Shown: positions 15,885-24,539, counted from the first letter of the stretch. The stretch is 64,000 nucleotides of DNA from HRBIN24 sp035574155 (GCA_035574155.1 DATLZD010000062.1:3369-67368); one strand, 5' to 3'. Made by a program: numbers and translations. The notes: generated by a model not told the origin, from the sequence alone.

Positions 15885-16646
15885 GTGGACTGTCAGGAGG
15901 CCCGCCAGGCCCTTGACCTGCTGGCCCTCGGCGCCCTGCCCGAGGACGAGGCGTCGCCTGTGGAGCAGCACCTGGCCTCCTGCGCCGAGTGCTCCCGCTA
16001 CCTGGAGGGCTCGCGACAGGTGGCGGCCCGACTAGGCCTGGCGACCCCGGTCCTGGAGCCGCCCCCCAGGCTCAGGCGGCGCATCCTGGCGGCGGCCAGA
16101 GGCCCCGGGACCGCAGGCGTGCCTCGCCAGCGGTTGGCCTGGGGCGTCATGGCCGCCCTGACGGCGGCGGCCGTGGCCCTTTCCGCCTTCTTCTTCGTGG
16201 AGTGGCGGCAGGCCCAGGACGAACGGCAGGACCTGGCCGACCAACTGTCGGACGCCCTGGCAGCGGTGCGGGAGCGCGATGAGCTGATGCAGCTGTTCAC
16301 GCTGCCCGACCTGGCGCGAGTCCCCATGCTCCCCCAGTCGCCGGGGCTGGCGGCCAACCTGTCCTACTACTGGAGCACCCAGAAGCGCTGGGGCTTCATC
16401 GTGGGGACGGCCCTTCCCCCTCCTCCGCCCGGGCGCGTCTACCAGCTCTGGTTCCTAAGCAGCGAGGGGAGCCGTGGCGTGGGCACCTTCCGCCCGTCCG
16501 AGAGCGGCACCGTCTACCACTCCTTTGACCTCTCCGTCCTGCCGCCCAACTGGCGCCCGTCGGCCATCGCGGTGACGCTGGAGCCGGAGGGCGGCAGCCC
16601 TGTCCCCACGGGCGAGACGGTGGCGGTGGGCACCCTCACCCGTTGA
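15885..16646 (+). CDS. Anti-sigma-K factor RskA-type protein
   Basis: A 253-residue membrane anti-sigma factor. The N-terminal zinc-binding anti-sigma domain has the H-x3-C-x2-C motif in HLASCAECSRYLE and an early Cys (DCQEARQ). One transmembrane helix lies at about 86-105. A short coiled segment (AQDERQDLADQLSDALAAVRERDEL region) follows, then an outer RskA domain (about 130-253) with FIVGTALPPPPPGRVYQLWF. The GTG start follows GGGGGAGGG, one base after the sigma stop. It would hold the sigma factor inactive until cleaved. Confidence 0.92.
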   Translation: MDCQEARQALDLLALGALPEDEASPVEQHLASCAECSRYLEGSRQVAARLGLATPVLEPPPRLRRRILAAARGPGTAGVPRQRLAWGVMAALTAAAVALSAFFFVEWRQAQDERQDLADQLSDALAAVRERDELMQLFTLPDLARVPMLPQSPGLAANLSYYWSTQKRWGFIVGTALPPPPPGRVYQLWFLSSEGSRGVGTFRPSESGTVYHSFDLSVLPPNWRPSAIAVTLEPEGGSPVPTGETVAVGTLTR

Positions 16647-16762
16647 GACGTGGCCAGGCCCCGGGCGCGGGCCTTGGCTGTCCCTGGGCCATTGCCCCTG
16701 GCCGCTGGGGCAGCTTAGCGTGGGAGATGGTGGGCGTCATCCTGCACGAACTGGGCTAAGGC

Positions 16763-17914
16763 CTAGAACCAGCGCCAGAGCCACCAGCGGGCGAAGCCGG
16801 CCTTGACCAGGTGCCAGAAGAGGCTGGGGGGGCGTAGGGAGACCCGCGGCTCTGGCTCGGCCAGGAAGTCCCCGTGGACCAGGGCCGCCCGGTTATAGCC
16901 CGTCTCCAGGAAGCACTGTCCCTGGCCGGCGAAGGCGTAGCGTTCTTGTCGGCCCTCCACCTGGGCCGCAATGTTGCGGGCCACCACCTCGGCCTGGGCA
17001 TGGGCGAAGACCCCCGCCTTGGGCAGGGGCAGGCCGTTGGCCAGGGGTATATGGGTCACGTCGCCGATGGCATACACCCCCTCCCAGGCAGTGGCCAGCG
17101 TCTCCCGGTCCACCTCTACCCAGCCCTTTTCCCCCGTCAGGCCCGCCTCCCGCACCGCTCGAGGGGCCGAGTGCACCGGCACCCCGATGAGGAGGTCAAA
17201 GGACGCTTGGGAGCCGTCGGCGAAGGTGATCGTCCGAGTGTCCTGGTCCACCGACCGGACCTGCATGCGGGGGCCGAACCATACCTCGCGGGCCGATAGC
17301 ATCTCCAGCACCTGCTCGCCCACCCGTGGGCCGGCCACTGGCAGGGGCTGGGGCTCGGGCGTGTAGAGGCGGATGTCCACCCGCTCCCTGAGGCCACGCT
17401 TGCGGTAGTAGTAGTCCAACAGCAGGGCGGCCTCATAGGGCGCGGCCGGACACTTGTAGGGCAGCGAGGGTATCAGGATGACGATGCGCCCCTGCTGCAG
17501 CTTCTCCAGTTCGTCGCGCAGGGCCTCGGCCCCGTCCAGGTGGTAGAAGGTCCAGGCGCGGGCGAGGCCAGGTATGTCGCCGGTGCCATACTCCACCCCC
17601 GGCGACAGGACCAAGTAGTCGAAGGGCAGCTCCTGCCGGGTGAGGACGAGGCGGCGGCCCTCCAGGTCGATGGCCGTCACCTCGTCCAGGACCACCTCGA
17701 TGCCGCGGCGGCGCAGGTGGCGCAGGTCGCCCACGATGCGGGCCGGCTTCTGCCACCCCAGCATCACCCAGGTGAAGGCAGGAGCGAAGGCATGGATGGG
17801 GTTGCGGTCCACCACGACCACGCGGTGCTCCCGGGCCAGGAGCTGCCGCAGGCGGTTGGCGGCCACCAGCCCACCCACGCCGCCGCCCAGGACCACCACC
17901 GTCTTGCCCGCCAT
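16763..17914 (-). CDS. FAD-dependent pyridine nucleotide-disulfide-type oxidoreductase (sulfide:quinone reductase-like)
   Basis: A 383-residue flavoprotein. The FAD-binding fold GGGVGG is at 10-15, a second glycine-rich segment is in the middle, and AIGDVTHIP near 290 binds FAD. Cys in LPYKCPAAPYE fits the conserved redox Cys of sulfide:quinone reductase or flavocytochrome c-type proteins. The C-terminus (FWHLVKAGFARWWLWRWF) is an aromatic amphipathic helix suited to membrane attachment. It could be an SQR-like enzyme or NDH-2-type dehydrogenase. It is the last gene of the rpsO-pnp-dapB cluster. Confidence 0.86.
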   Translation of the reverse strand: MAGKTVVVLGGGVGGLVAANRLRQLLAREHRVVVVDRNPIHAFAPAFTWVMLGWQKPARIVGDLRHLRRRGIEVVLDEVTAIDLEGRRLVLTRQELPFDYLVLSPGVEYGTGDIPGLARAWTFYHLDGAEALRDELEKLQQGRIVILIPSLPYKCPAAPYEAALLLDYYYRKRGLRERVDIRLYTPEPQPLPVAGPRVGEQVLEMLSAREVWFGPRMQVRSVDQDTRTITFADGSQASFDLLIGVPVHSAPRAVREAGLTGEKGWVEVDRETLATAWEGVYAIGDVTHIPLANGLPLPKAGVFAHAQAEVVARNIAAQVEGRQERYAFAGQGQCFLETGYNRAALVHGDFLAEPEPRVSLRPPSLFWHLVKAGFARWWLWRWF

Positions 17915-17923
17915 GGCGCCGCC

Positions 17924-18718
17924 TCACTCCAGGCCTAGGAGGGCCTCCAGTCCCACCACCAGCCCGTCCAGCTCCAGCACCCTCCGCACGGCCAGCAGGA
18001 CCCCCGGGACGAAGGACTCGCGGCTGGTGGAGTCGTGGCGGATGGTGAGCACCTGCCCCGGCCCTCCCAGGACCACCTCCTGGTGGGCCACGAGGCCGGG
18101 CAGCCGCACGCTGTGAATGGTGATGCCCTCCAGGTGGCCGCCGCGGGTGCCCGGCAGGTTCTCCCGCTGGGTGGCGGGGCGGCGGAAGGGCCCACCCCGG
18201 GCCTGGAGCATGGCCCGGGCAGTGGCCAGGGCCGTGCCCGATGGTGCGTCCGCCTTCTGGTCGTGGTGCATCTCGATGATCTCGGCGGCGTCGAAGAAGC
18301 GGGCGGCCACCCTAGCCAGGTGGACCATCAGCACGCCACCGATGGCGAAGTTGGGGGCCACGATGGCCCCCAGCCGACGGCGACGGCACTCCTCCCGCAG
18401 CTCCTCCAGGAAGGACTCGCTCAGGCCCGAGGTGCCGATGACAGGGCGCGCCTCCACCTCCAGGGCGGCCCGGGCCACCTTGGGGGTGAAGTCGGCGTGG
18501 GTGAAGTCCACCACCACCTGGGGCTGGACCCGTTGGAAGAGGGGCAGGGGTTCGCTGCCGAAGGGCACGAGGCCGGAGCCATCGGGCAGGGGCAGGTACT
18601 CCTCCTGGGCGGAACGGGAGAGCACGGCCACCGGCTCCAGGTCCTCTTCCCGGCAGAGGGCGGCCAGGACCTCACGGCCCATGCGCCCCGTGCCGCTCAC
18701 CGCCACGCGGATGGCCAT
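17924..18718 (-). CDS. dapB: 4-hydroxy-tetrahydrodipicolinate reductase
   Basis: A 264-residue DapB that reduces HTPA to tetrahydrodipicolinate in lysine/DAP synthesis. The NAD(P) site is GTGRMG (9-14), VVDFTHADF is the substrate-loop strand, GTSGLS follows, and the catalytic signature is EMHHDQKADAPSGTA. It starts 12 bases after the pnp stop and ends 9 before the flavoprotein. Its pathway partners asd and dapA lie at 25.5-27.5 kb and lysC at the right edge. Confidence 0.95.
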   Translation of the reverse strand: MAIRVAVSGTGRMGREVLAALCREEDLEPVAVLSRSAQEEYLPLPDGSGLVPFGSEPLPLFQRVQPQVVVDFTHADFTPKVARAALEVEARPVIGTSGLSESFLEELREECRRRRLGAIVAPNFAIGGVLMVHLARVAARFFDAAEIIEMHHDQKADAPSGTALATARAMLQARGGPFRRPATQRENLPGTRGGHLEGITIHSVRLPGLVAHQEVVLGGPGQVLTIRHDSTSRESFVPGVLLAVRRVLELDGLVVGLEALLGLE

Positions 18719-18730
18719 GGCGCCCTCGCC

Positions 18731-21019
18731 TTAGCGAAAGCTGGAGGGGGGCCTGGGCGGTGGGGGCGGCGGCGGCTCCGGGCCGCGGCGCACCTGCGGC
18801 GGCCGCTGGGGTCCCTGGGGCCGCTGGCCGCCGCCGCGGAAGCGGTTGTCGGCTGGCCGACGCCCCGGTTGGGCCTGCTGGGGACGGCCGCTGGGCCGGG
18901 CCTGGGCGGCACGGGCCGCCTTGACCACGTCCTCCGGCTGGAGGCCCTCCAGCACGGCCCGTCGCGACAGGTTGATGCGCCCGAACTGGTCGACCTCAGT
19001 GACCATCACCATGATCTCGTCGCCCACCCGGACCACGTCCTCGGGACGGCGGGCACGGTAGTCGGCCAGCTCCTCGGTGCGCACCAGCCCTTCCTTGCCG
19101 GGAAGGATCTCCACGAAGGCGCCGAAGGGCACCAGCCGCGTCACCTTGCCGGTGAAGATCTCGCCCACCTTCACCTCCTTGGTGAGGCCCTCGATGATCT
19201 CCATGGCGCGGCGGGCGGCGGCCTCGCTGGGGGAGCCGATATAGACCGTGCCGTCGTCCTCCACGTCGATGGTGCACTTGGTCTCATCGATGATGGAGCG
19301 GATCACGCGACCGCCGGGCCCGATGACGGCACCGATCTTCTCGACGGGGATCTGGATGCGGTACATGCGCGGGGCGTAGGGGGAGAGCTCGGCCCGCGAC
19401 TCGGGTATCGTCTCCAGCATCCGCTGCAGGATGTGCAGGCGGGCCTCCCGCGCCTGACGGAGGGCCTGCTCCAGCACGGCCAGGTCGAGCCCCTTGATCT
19501 TGATGTCCAACTGCAGGGCGGTGATGCCCTCGGCCGTGCCGGCCACCTTGAAGTCCATGTCACCGTAGTGGTCCTCCAGGCCGGCGATATCCGTCAGCAC
19601 GGTGAAGCGGCCGTCCTCACCCGTCACCAGGCCCATGGCCACCCCGGCCACCGGTGCCTTGATGGGCACGCCGGCGTCCATGAGGGACAGGGTGCTGCCG
19701 CAGACGCTGGCCATGGAGGTGCTGCCGTTGCTGGAAAGGACCTCCGATACCAGGCGGATGGTGTAGGGGAACTCCTCCTCGCTGGGGATGACGGCCTCCA
19801 GGGCGCGCTCGGCCAGGGCGCCGTGGCCGATCTCGCGGCGGCTGGGACCCCGGAGGGGACGCGTCTCGCCGGTGGAGAAGGGCGGGAAGTTATAGTGATG
19901 GATGAAGCGCTTGGACTCCTCCGGCTCGATGGTGTCCAGCTCCTGTCGCTCCCCCAGGGAGCCCAGGGTGGCGATGGTGAGCACCTGCGTCTCGCCGCGG
20001 GTGAACAGGCCGGAACCGTGGGTGCGGGGGAGCAGGCCCACCGCTGCCGAGACCGGTCGCAGCTCGTCGGGCCGCCGCCCATCGGGCCGTAGCCCCTCCT
20101 CCAGGATGCGGGTGCGGAACACCCGCCGCACCTCCTCCTCGAAGGCCCTCAGCAGCTGGTCCTGGGGATAGCTCTCGCTAAGGGCGGCCAGCAGCTCCTG
20201 ACGGCGCTGGTCCAGCAGGGCCTGTCGCTCTTCCTTGGCGGCGGCCAGCAGGTCCCATTGCTGGGCGCGGACGAACTCGCGCACCGCCTGGACCACCTCC
20301 GGCTCCAGGGCCGGCGGCTCCCAGGCGATCTTGGGCCGCCCCAGAGTGACGGCCATCTCGTCCTGGAGGGCAATGACCTCCTGGTTGACGACGTGGGCAT
20401 GGCGGATGGCCTCCAGCATCAGGTCCTCGGGGATCTCGGAGGCCCCCGCCTCCACCATCACCACCGCCTGGCGGGTGCTGGCCACCACCAGGTCCAGCCG
20501 GCTGTCCTTGCGCTGGGCGAAGGTGGGATTGACCACGAACTGGCCGTCGATGTAGCCGATGCGCGTCGCCCCCACCGGCCCTTCGAAGGGGATGTCGGAG
20601 ATGGTCAGGGCAGCCGAGGCGCCGATGATGGCCAGGATATCGTGGTCGTTCTCCTGGTCGGCCGAGAGGGCGGTGACGATGATCTGCACATCGTGGCGGA
20701 AGCCCTTGGGGAACAGGGGCCGCAGGGGGCGGTCGGTGAGGCGGGCGGTGAGGATGGCGGAGGTGGACGGACGGCCCTCCCGACGGAACCAGCTACCGGG
20801 TATCTTGCCGGCGGCGTAGAGCCGCTCCTCGAAGTCCACCGTGAGGGGTAGGAAGTCGACCCCCTCTCGTGGCTTGCTCATGCAGGCCGTCACCAGCACC
20901 ACCGTATCGCCGTAGCGGACGGTGACCGCCCCGTTGGCCTGTCTGGCCAGGAGGCCGCACTCGATGGTGAGCTGTCTGCCGCCGATCTCGCGCTGGAAGG
21001 TATACACGGCGTTCTCCAT
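18731..21019 (-). CDS. pnp: Polyribonucleotide nucleotidyltransferase (PNPase)
   Basis: A 762-residue PNPase, the phosphorolytic 3'-5' exoribonuclease. Two RNase PH domains (about 10-220 and 320-545) flank an all-helical linker. FTRGETQVL and the GxxMDAGVPIKAPVAGVAMG stretch mark the active site of the second core. A KH domain (about 555-620, GAVIGPGGRVIRSI) and an S1 domain (about 625-695, GEIFTGKVTRLVPFGAFVE) follow. The last ~60 residues are a Pro/Arg/Gly/Gln-rich basic tail not found in most PNPases. The gene follows rpsO, the usual order. Confidence 0.97.
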   Translation of the reverse strand: MENAVYTFQREIGGRQLTIECGLLARQANGAVTVRYGDTVVLVTACMSKPREGVDFLPLTVDFEERLYAAGKIPGSWFRREGRPSTSAILTARLTDRPLRPLFPKGFRHDVQIIVTALSADQENDHDILAIIGASAALTISDIPFEGPVGATRIGYIDGQFVVNPTFAQRKDSRLDLVVASTRQAVVMVEAGASEIPEDLMLEAIRHAHVVNQEVIALQDEMAVTLGRPKIAWEPPALEPEVVQAVREFVRAQQWDLLAAAKEERQALLDQRRQELLAALSESYPQDQLLRAFEEEVRRVFRTRILEEGLRPDGRRPDELRPVSAAVGLLPRTHGSGLFTRGETQVLTIATLGSLGERQELDTIEPEESKRFIHHYNFPPFSTGETRPLRGPSRREIGHGALAERALEAVIPSEEEFPYTIRLVSEVLSSNGSTSMASVCGSTLSLMDAGVPIKAPVAGVAMGLVTGEDGRFTVLTDIAGLEDHYGDMDFKVAGTAEGITALQLDIKIKGLDLAVLEQALRQAREARLHILQRMLETIPESRAELSPYAPRMYRIQIPVEKIGAVIGPGGRVIRSIIDETKCTIDVEDDGTVYIGSPSEAAARRAMEIIEGLTKEVKVGEIFTGKVTRLVPFGAFVEILPGKEGLVRTEELADYRARRPEDVVRVGDEIMVMVTEVDQFGRINLSRRAVLEGLQPEDVVKAARAAQARPSGRPQQAQPGRRPADNRFRGGGQRPQGPQRPPQVRRGPEPPPPPPPRPPSSFR

Positions 21020-21267
21020 TCCCTTCTACCCCATTCCTGCTGTTGGGTTGTTGCCCTGCGGCCCTTTGTCCCAGAGCGAGGACGCGTCCTCCATCATGGT
21101 CCCGCCTGACGGCCAGCCCGTGGCCCTTGTCTCGGCCCTACAGTTTCCCCTCCCTGCGGCCAGGCCTGGTGGGGGGACGAAGCCCATGGCCATCCTTTGT
21201 GCGGTGGAGGTGCCGGAGCGAGATCCCGGGCTTGACCTTCGTCCGCTTCTTCTCGGCAGTCCCGATG
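21020..21267 (-). other. rpsO-pnp intergenic region with a 14-bp palindrome
   Basis: This 248-bp spacer holds no ORF I trust. GAGGACGCGTCCTC (21078-21091) is a perfect palindrome that could fold as a hairpin in the pnp leader. In other bacteria the rpsO-pnp spacer carries RNase III or autoregulation sites; whether that holds here is unknown. Confidence 0.35.
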
Positions 21268-21534
21268 CTACTTCCGCAGCCCCAGAGAAGCGATGATCCG
21301 CCTGTAGGCGTCGGGGTCCTCCCGCTGCAGGTAACGCAGCAGCCGCCGCCTCCTACCGACCATCATCATCAGCCCGCGGCGGGAGTGGTGGTCCTTACGG
21401 TGCTGCCGCAGGTGCTCCGTGAGGCGGCGTATCCTCTCGCTGAGGATGGCTATCTGGACCTCGGGAGACCCCGTGTCCCGCTCGTGAACCCTGTAGGCCT
21501 CGATGAGGGCTGCCTTCTCTCTCTTGGTGAGCAT
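21268..21534 (-). CDS. rpsO: 30S ribosomal protein S15
   Basis: An 88-residue S15, which binds the central domain of 16S rRNA. Family signatures are present: DTGSPEVQIAILSERI, LTEHLRQHRKDHHSRRGL, and RRRLLRYLQ with the C-terminal LGLRK. Length matches the family. It heads the leftward rpsO-pnp-dapB cluster and has an extended -10 promoter about 45 bases upstream. The SD (AAAGG) is modest. Confidence 0.98.
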   Translation of the reverse strand: MLTKREKAALIEAYRVHERDTGSPEVQIAILSERIRRLTEHLRQHRKDHHSRRGLMMMVGRRRRLLRYLQREDPDAYRRIIASLGLRK

Positions 21535-21573
21535 GTGGGGCCTTTGCGCCCTCCACTCTTCGTCCTGGCGCCC

Positions 21574-21582
21574 AGTATAGCA
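21574..21582 (-). promoter_or_regulatory. Extended -10 promoter (TGC-TATACT) for rpsO
   Basis: On the minus strand TGC is followed directly by TATACT, about 40 bases upstream of the rpsO ATG. No convincing -35 is seen, as expected for extended -10 promoters. Confidence 0.55.
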
Positions 21583-21680
21583 CCGCCCCCGACGGCGGGC
21601 AACGCCCGCTGCTGGTAGGCGCTTCGGCCCGGGGCTATACTCTTTAACGATGTCAGGGCCGCCATCGTCGCCGTATCGTC

Positions 21681-23120
21681 ATGCGCATCGCCATCGTCAC
21701 CGACAGCTCCGCCTGTCTGCCCCCGGAGCTGGTGCAGCGGTATGGGCTGACCGTGGTCCCCCACCGCCTGCACCTGGACGGCCAGACCTTTGAGGACGGG
21801 GCCCTAAGCCCGGCTGAGTTCTACTCGCTCCTGGCGCGCACGCGCGGGCGGGCCACCACCAGCTCGCCGTCGCCGGGGGCCTTCCTGGCGGCCTTTCGCC
21901 GAGCCTGCGAGGGCAAGGAAGGGGTCCTCTGCCTCACCCTATCGTCCCGTTACTCGGCCACCTTCAGCGCGGCTGAGAATGCCGCCCGACAGCTTCGTGA
22001 GGAACGGCCGCAGGTGGCCGTGGAGGTGGTGGACAGCCGTTGCCTGGCCATGGCCTATGGCTTCGTGGTGCTGGCAGCCGCCCGGGCGGCCGAGAACGGG
22101 GCCTCCTTGGCCGAGGCTGTGCGGGCCGCCCAGGCAGCGGCCGGCCGGGCCTCTCTCATCGGCGTGGTGGACACGCTGCGCTACCTGGCCATGAGTGGCA
22201 GGGTGCCCTGGATCGCCCACTGGGCCACCTCGGTGCTGCAGATCAAGCCCATCCTCACCGCTGACGGCGACGAGGTCCGGCTGGCCGAGCGGGTGCGGAC
22301 CCGTCGTCGTGCCCTGGAGAGGCTGGTGGCCATCTTCCGCCAGCGGCTGCGGCCGGGACTGCCCCTGCAGGTGGCGGTGATGCACGCCGCCGCCGCTGAG
22401 GACGCCCAAGACCTGGCCCAGCGGCTGGACGAGTTCCGGCCCGAGGAGCTGCTCCTGACCGAGTTCACCCCGGTGATGGGCGTCCACGTGGGGCCGGGCT
22501 TCGTGGGTATCGCATACTACCAGCGGGACGGGGAGGGCACAGGCGGCGCCGAGGATGTGGCCCGCGTCCTGGAGGCCCTTTCCCCCCTGCCCCCGCCCTC
22601 GGAGCCACCAGCCCTGGTGGTGCTGGTGGGGCTCCCCGGAAGCGGCAAGAGCACTTTCGCCCGTCGCCTACAGGAGCGGGCCCCCCTGGCGGTGCTGGAG
22701 AGCGACCGCTTCCGCAAGCTGCTGTTCGGTCGGCCCACCTACTCGCCGGAAGAGAGTCGGCGCCTGTTCCGGGCCCTTCATGCCGCCATCGATTCGCTGC
22801 TGGGGCGTCGCATCTCCTGCCTGCTGGACGCTACCAACCTGAGGGAGGAGCACCGGCGTCCCCTCTACGAGATGGCCGAGCGCCACGGCGCGAGGTTGGT
22901 CCTGGTCCAGATGGAAGCGCCGGCAGAGGTAGTGCGCTCCCGGCTGGAGCGGCGTCGCCGCGCAGCCACCCCCGGGGACTGGTCCGATGCCGGGCCGGAG
23001 GTCTACGAGCGCATGCGGGAGGCGATGGAGCCCATCAGCCGCCCCCATCTGCGGGTCGACTCCACCGCCGATACGGGGCAGGCAGTAGAAGAGGTGCTGA
23101 GGGCCATGGGCCGCTGGTAG
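21681..23120 (+). CDS. DegV fatty-acid-binding domain fused to a P-loop kinase-like domain
   Basis: A 479-residue fusion. Residues 1-283 are a complete DegV/FakB-type protein: VTDSSACLP, the loop LSSRYSATFSAAENAA (88-102), DTLRYLAMSGRV (164-175) and TPVMGVHVGPGFVGI. A Pro-rich linker (300-311) leads to a P-loop NTPase (312-479) with GLPGSGKST (317-325), ESDRFRK (340-346) and LLDATNL (381-387), as in AAA_33/zeta-type kinases. DegV proteins present bound fatty acid to the kinase FakA; here an unrelated kinase-like domain is attached. The reading frame is continuous. A TATACT lies about 40 bases upstream. Function of the fusion is unknown. Confidence 0.9.
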   Translation: MRIAIVTDSSACLPPELVQRYGLTVVPHRLHLDGQTFEDGALSPAEFYSLLARTRGRATTSSPSPGAFLAAFRRACEGKEGVLCLTLSSRYSATFSAAENAARQLREERPQVAVEVVDSRCLAMAYGFVVLAAARAAENGASLAEAVRAAQAAAGRASLIGVVDTLRYLAMSGRVPWIAHWATSVLQIKPILTADGDEVRLAERVRTRRRALERLVAIFRQRLRPGLPLQVAVMHAAAAEDAQDLAQRLDEFRPEELLLTEFTPVMGVHVGPGFVGIAYYQRDGEGTGGAEDVARVLEALSPLPPPSEPPALVVLVGLPGSGKSTFARRLQERAPLAVLESDRFRKLLFGRPTYSPEESRRLFRALHAAIDSLLGRRISCLLDATNLREEHRRPLYEMAERHGARLVLVQMEAPAEVVRSRLERRRRAATPGDWSDAGPEVYERMREAMEPISRPHLRVDSTADTGQAVEEVLRAMGRW

Positions 23121-23137
23121 GCGTCCCGGCCTGCCGG

Positions 23138-23146
23138 TGGTAAACT
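23138..23146 (+). promoter_or_regulatory. Extended -10 (TGG-TAAACT) for the Uma2 gene
   Basis: TG, one base, then TAAACT, placed 19 bases before the ATG, with GGTGGGG as ribosome site between. Confidence 0.5.
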
Positions 23147-23164
23147 TGGCGGCGGTGGGGGCCT

Positions 23165-23722
23165 ATGGCAGTCGTCCGTCACCGGTTCAGCGTGGAGGAC
23201 TATCACCGCATGGCCCAGGCGGGCATCCTGGGCGAGGACGACCGCGTCGAGCTCATCGACGGTGAGGTCGTGCACATGGCGCCCATGGGTTCCCGGCATG
23301 GGGCCCAGGTCCGGCGCCTGCAGCGCCGCCTGGAGCGCGCCCTGGAAGACCGCGCCTCCGTGTCGGTTCAGTCTCCTCTTCGACTGGGTGAGTTCTCGGA
23401 GCCGGAGCCTGACCTGGCCCTCCTCCGGCCGAGGGAGGACGACTACGCCTCTGCCCATCCTGGGGCCGGAGATGTGCTGCTGGTCATCGAGGTAGGCGAC
23501 ACGTCGGCCGATTACGACCGGCAGGTGAAGGTGCCGCTGTATGCCCGCCACGGGGTCCCGGAGGTGTGGCTCATCGACCTGGAGAGGGGGCAGGTGGAGG
23601 TCTACCGTGGGCCGCAGGGCGAGGGCTACGCCGAGGTGCTGACGCTGGGGCCGGACGGCTCCCTGGTGCCCTCTGCATTCCCGGACCTCTCGCTCCCTCT
23701 GCGCGAGCTGCTGGTGCCCTGA
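23165..23722 (+). CDS. Uma2 (DUF820) family PD-(D/E)xK nuclease-like protein
   Basis: A 185-residue Uma2-family protein. The restriction-endonuclease-like core shows EPEPDLALL (Asp), VLLVIEVGDTS (Glu strand) and YDRQVKVPLYARHGVPEVWLID, with the family's Tyr and Lys. The N-terminal VEDYHRMAQAGIL...RVELIDGEVVHM is also typical. Such genes multiply in cyanobacteria and Chloroflexota and are predicted nucleases with unknown targets. It has its own extended -10. No partner toxin, antitoxin or transposase is adjacent. Confidence 0.9.
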   Translation: MAVVRHRFSVEDYHRMAQAGILGEDDRVELIDGEVVHMAPMGSRHGAQVRRLQRRLERALEDRASVSVQSPLRLGEFSEPEPDLALLRPREDDYASAHPGAGDVLLVIEVGDTSADYDRQVKVPLYARHGVPEVWLIDLERGQVEVYRGPQGEGYAEVLTLGPDGSLVPSAFPDLSLPLRELLVP

Positions 23723-23750
23723 CGCCTTCCTTCCGTGCCCCCGTCTCCCC

Positions 23751-23759
23751 TGCTAAACT
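23751..23759 (+). promoter_or_regulatory. Extended -10 (TGC-TAAACT)
   Basis: TG-C-TAAACT ends 20 bases before the ATG at 23780, with GGAGA as ribosome site between. It is nearly identical to the promoter of the preceding gene. Confidence 0.5.
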
Positions 23760-23779
23760 GGAGTGAGTTCGGAGACCCC

Positions 23780-24124
23780 ATGTCCGTCCGGCCTTGGCGT
23801 CCCGTCATCGTGGTGCGGGCACAGGTGGACCCTGATGCCCTGCCGCGGTTTCACCGCTGGTATAAGCGGGTGCACCTGCCTCGCGTCCTCGCTATACCGG
23901 GTATCGTGCGCGCCTACCGGGCCGACTGCCACCGTCGTGGGGTCAACTGGGCTGCCATCTATGAGCTGAGGGACGAGGCGGCCATCGGCGAGGCCTTTCA
24001 GAGCCAACAGGCCCAGGCGGTGCGCCAGGACTGGGAGCCCTGGCTGGAGACCCATGTGCACGAGGTGAGCGTGGAGGTCTACGCCGGCCTCCCCCCCATC
24101 CTCACCTACCACCTCTGGAACTAG
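23780..24124 (+). CDS. Small hypothetical protein, likely dimeric alpha/beta-barrel (EthD/NIPSNAP-like)
   Basis: 114 residues. The pattern, strand PVIVVRAQV, helix with RFHRWYKRVHLPRVLAIPGIV, strand YRADCHRRG...AAIYELRD, helix and final strands VHEVSVEVY, resembles EthD-type ferredoxin-like domains. The HLPRVLAIPGI segment is typical. No activity can be assigned. ATG 23780 is chosen over an upstream ATG at 23735 because GGAGA precedes it and the promoter lies between the two. Its stop shares CTAG with the convergent thioesterase. Confidence 0.72.
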   Translation: MSVRPWRPVIVVRAQVDPDALPRFHRWYKRVHLPRVLAIPGIVRAYRADCHRRGVNWAAIYELRDEAAIGEAFQSQQAQAVRQDWEPWLETHVHEVSVEVYAGLPPILTYHLWN

Positions 24125-24531
24125 CCCGCCGCCTCCAGCACCATCTGCGTCTGGACCACCAGCGCCACCAGCCTGCCGTCCTCTGTCGTCACCCGTGTCT
24201 GCCAGACCATGGTGCGGCGGCCCCGGTGCAGGGGCGTGCACTCGCCCAGCAGGCGGGAGCCGCTGCGGGCTGGGACGAAGAAGTTGGTCTTGGACTCGAT
24301 GGTGGTAGTGGTGGCCCCCGCCGGCAGGTTGAGGACGGTGGCCGCCGCCCCCAGGGTATCGGCGAAGGCCATGATGGCGCCGCCGTGGGCGGTGCCGGGC
24401 ACCGTGCACAGGTCCTCACGGACGGTCATCTCCGCCCGCACCGTCTCCGGCGACGCTTCCAGGAACCGTATCCCCAGCAGGTCGGGGAAGAGGCCCTGGA
24501 TGGCCTGTTGGAGGCGTTGGGTAGCGTCCGT
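24121..24531 (-). CDS. PaaI-type hotdog-fold thioesterase, start codon unclear
   Basis: A PaaI-like acyl-CoA thioesterase. GTAHGGAIMAFADTLGAAA is the catalytic hotdog helix, followed by the strands TTTIESKTNFFVPAR and GRRTMVWQTRV. The family's N-terminal region LLGIRFLEASPETVRAEM is clearly encoded, but no ATG, GTG or TTG precedes it in frame. The first standard start is GTG 24441, which would delete it. ACG at 24531, just after GGGGGAG, sits where an ATG would be expected. It follows the enoyl-CoA hydratase stop closely, so both likely act on CoA esters. It may be mutated, use a rare start, or contain a sequence error. Confidence 0.75.
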   Translation of the reverse strand, partial: TDATQRLQQAIQGLFPDLLGIRFLEASPETVRAEMTVREDLCTVPGTAHGGAIMAFADTLGAAATVLNLPAGATTTTIESKTNFFVPARSGSRLLGECTPLHRGRRTMVWQTRVTTEDGRLVALVVQTQMVLEAAG

Positions 24532-24539
24532 CGCTCCCC

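Noticed and set aside
16727..16759. A ten-codon frame (MVGVILHELG) between convergent genes
   Set aside because: Too short and without a ribosome site; could be a gene remnant but cannot be supported.
18035..20092. A 685-codon open frame on the plus strand
   Set aside because: It lies wholly antisense to dapB and pnp and is a Gly/His/Ala/Leu-rich shadow with no start context; high GC keeps such frames open.
23165..23722. Uma2 gene as part of a defence island
   Set aside because: Neighbours are metabolic or hypothetical, with no restriction, toxin or phage-type genes nearby.
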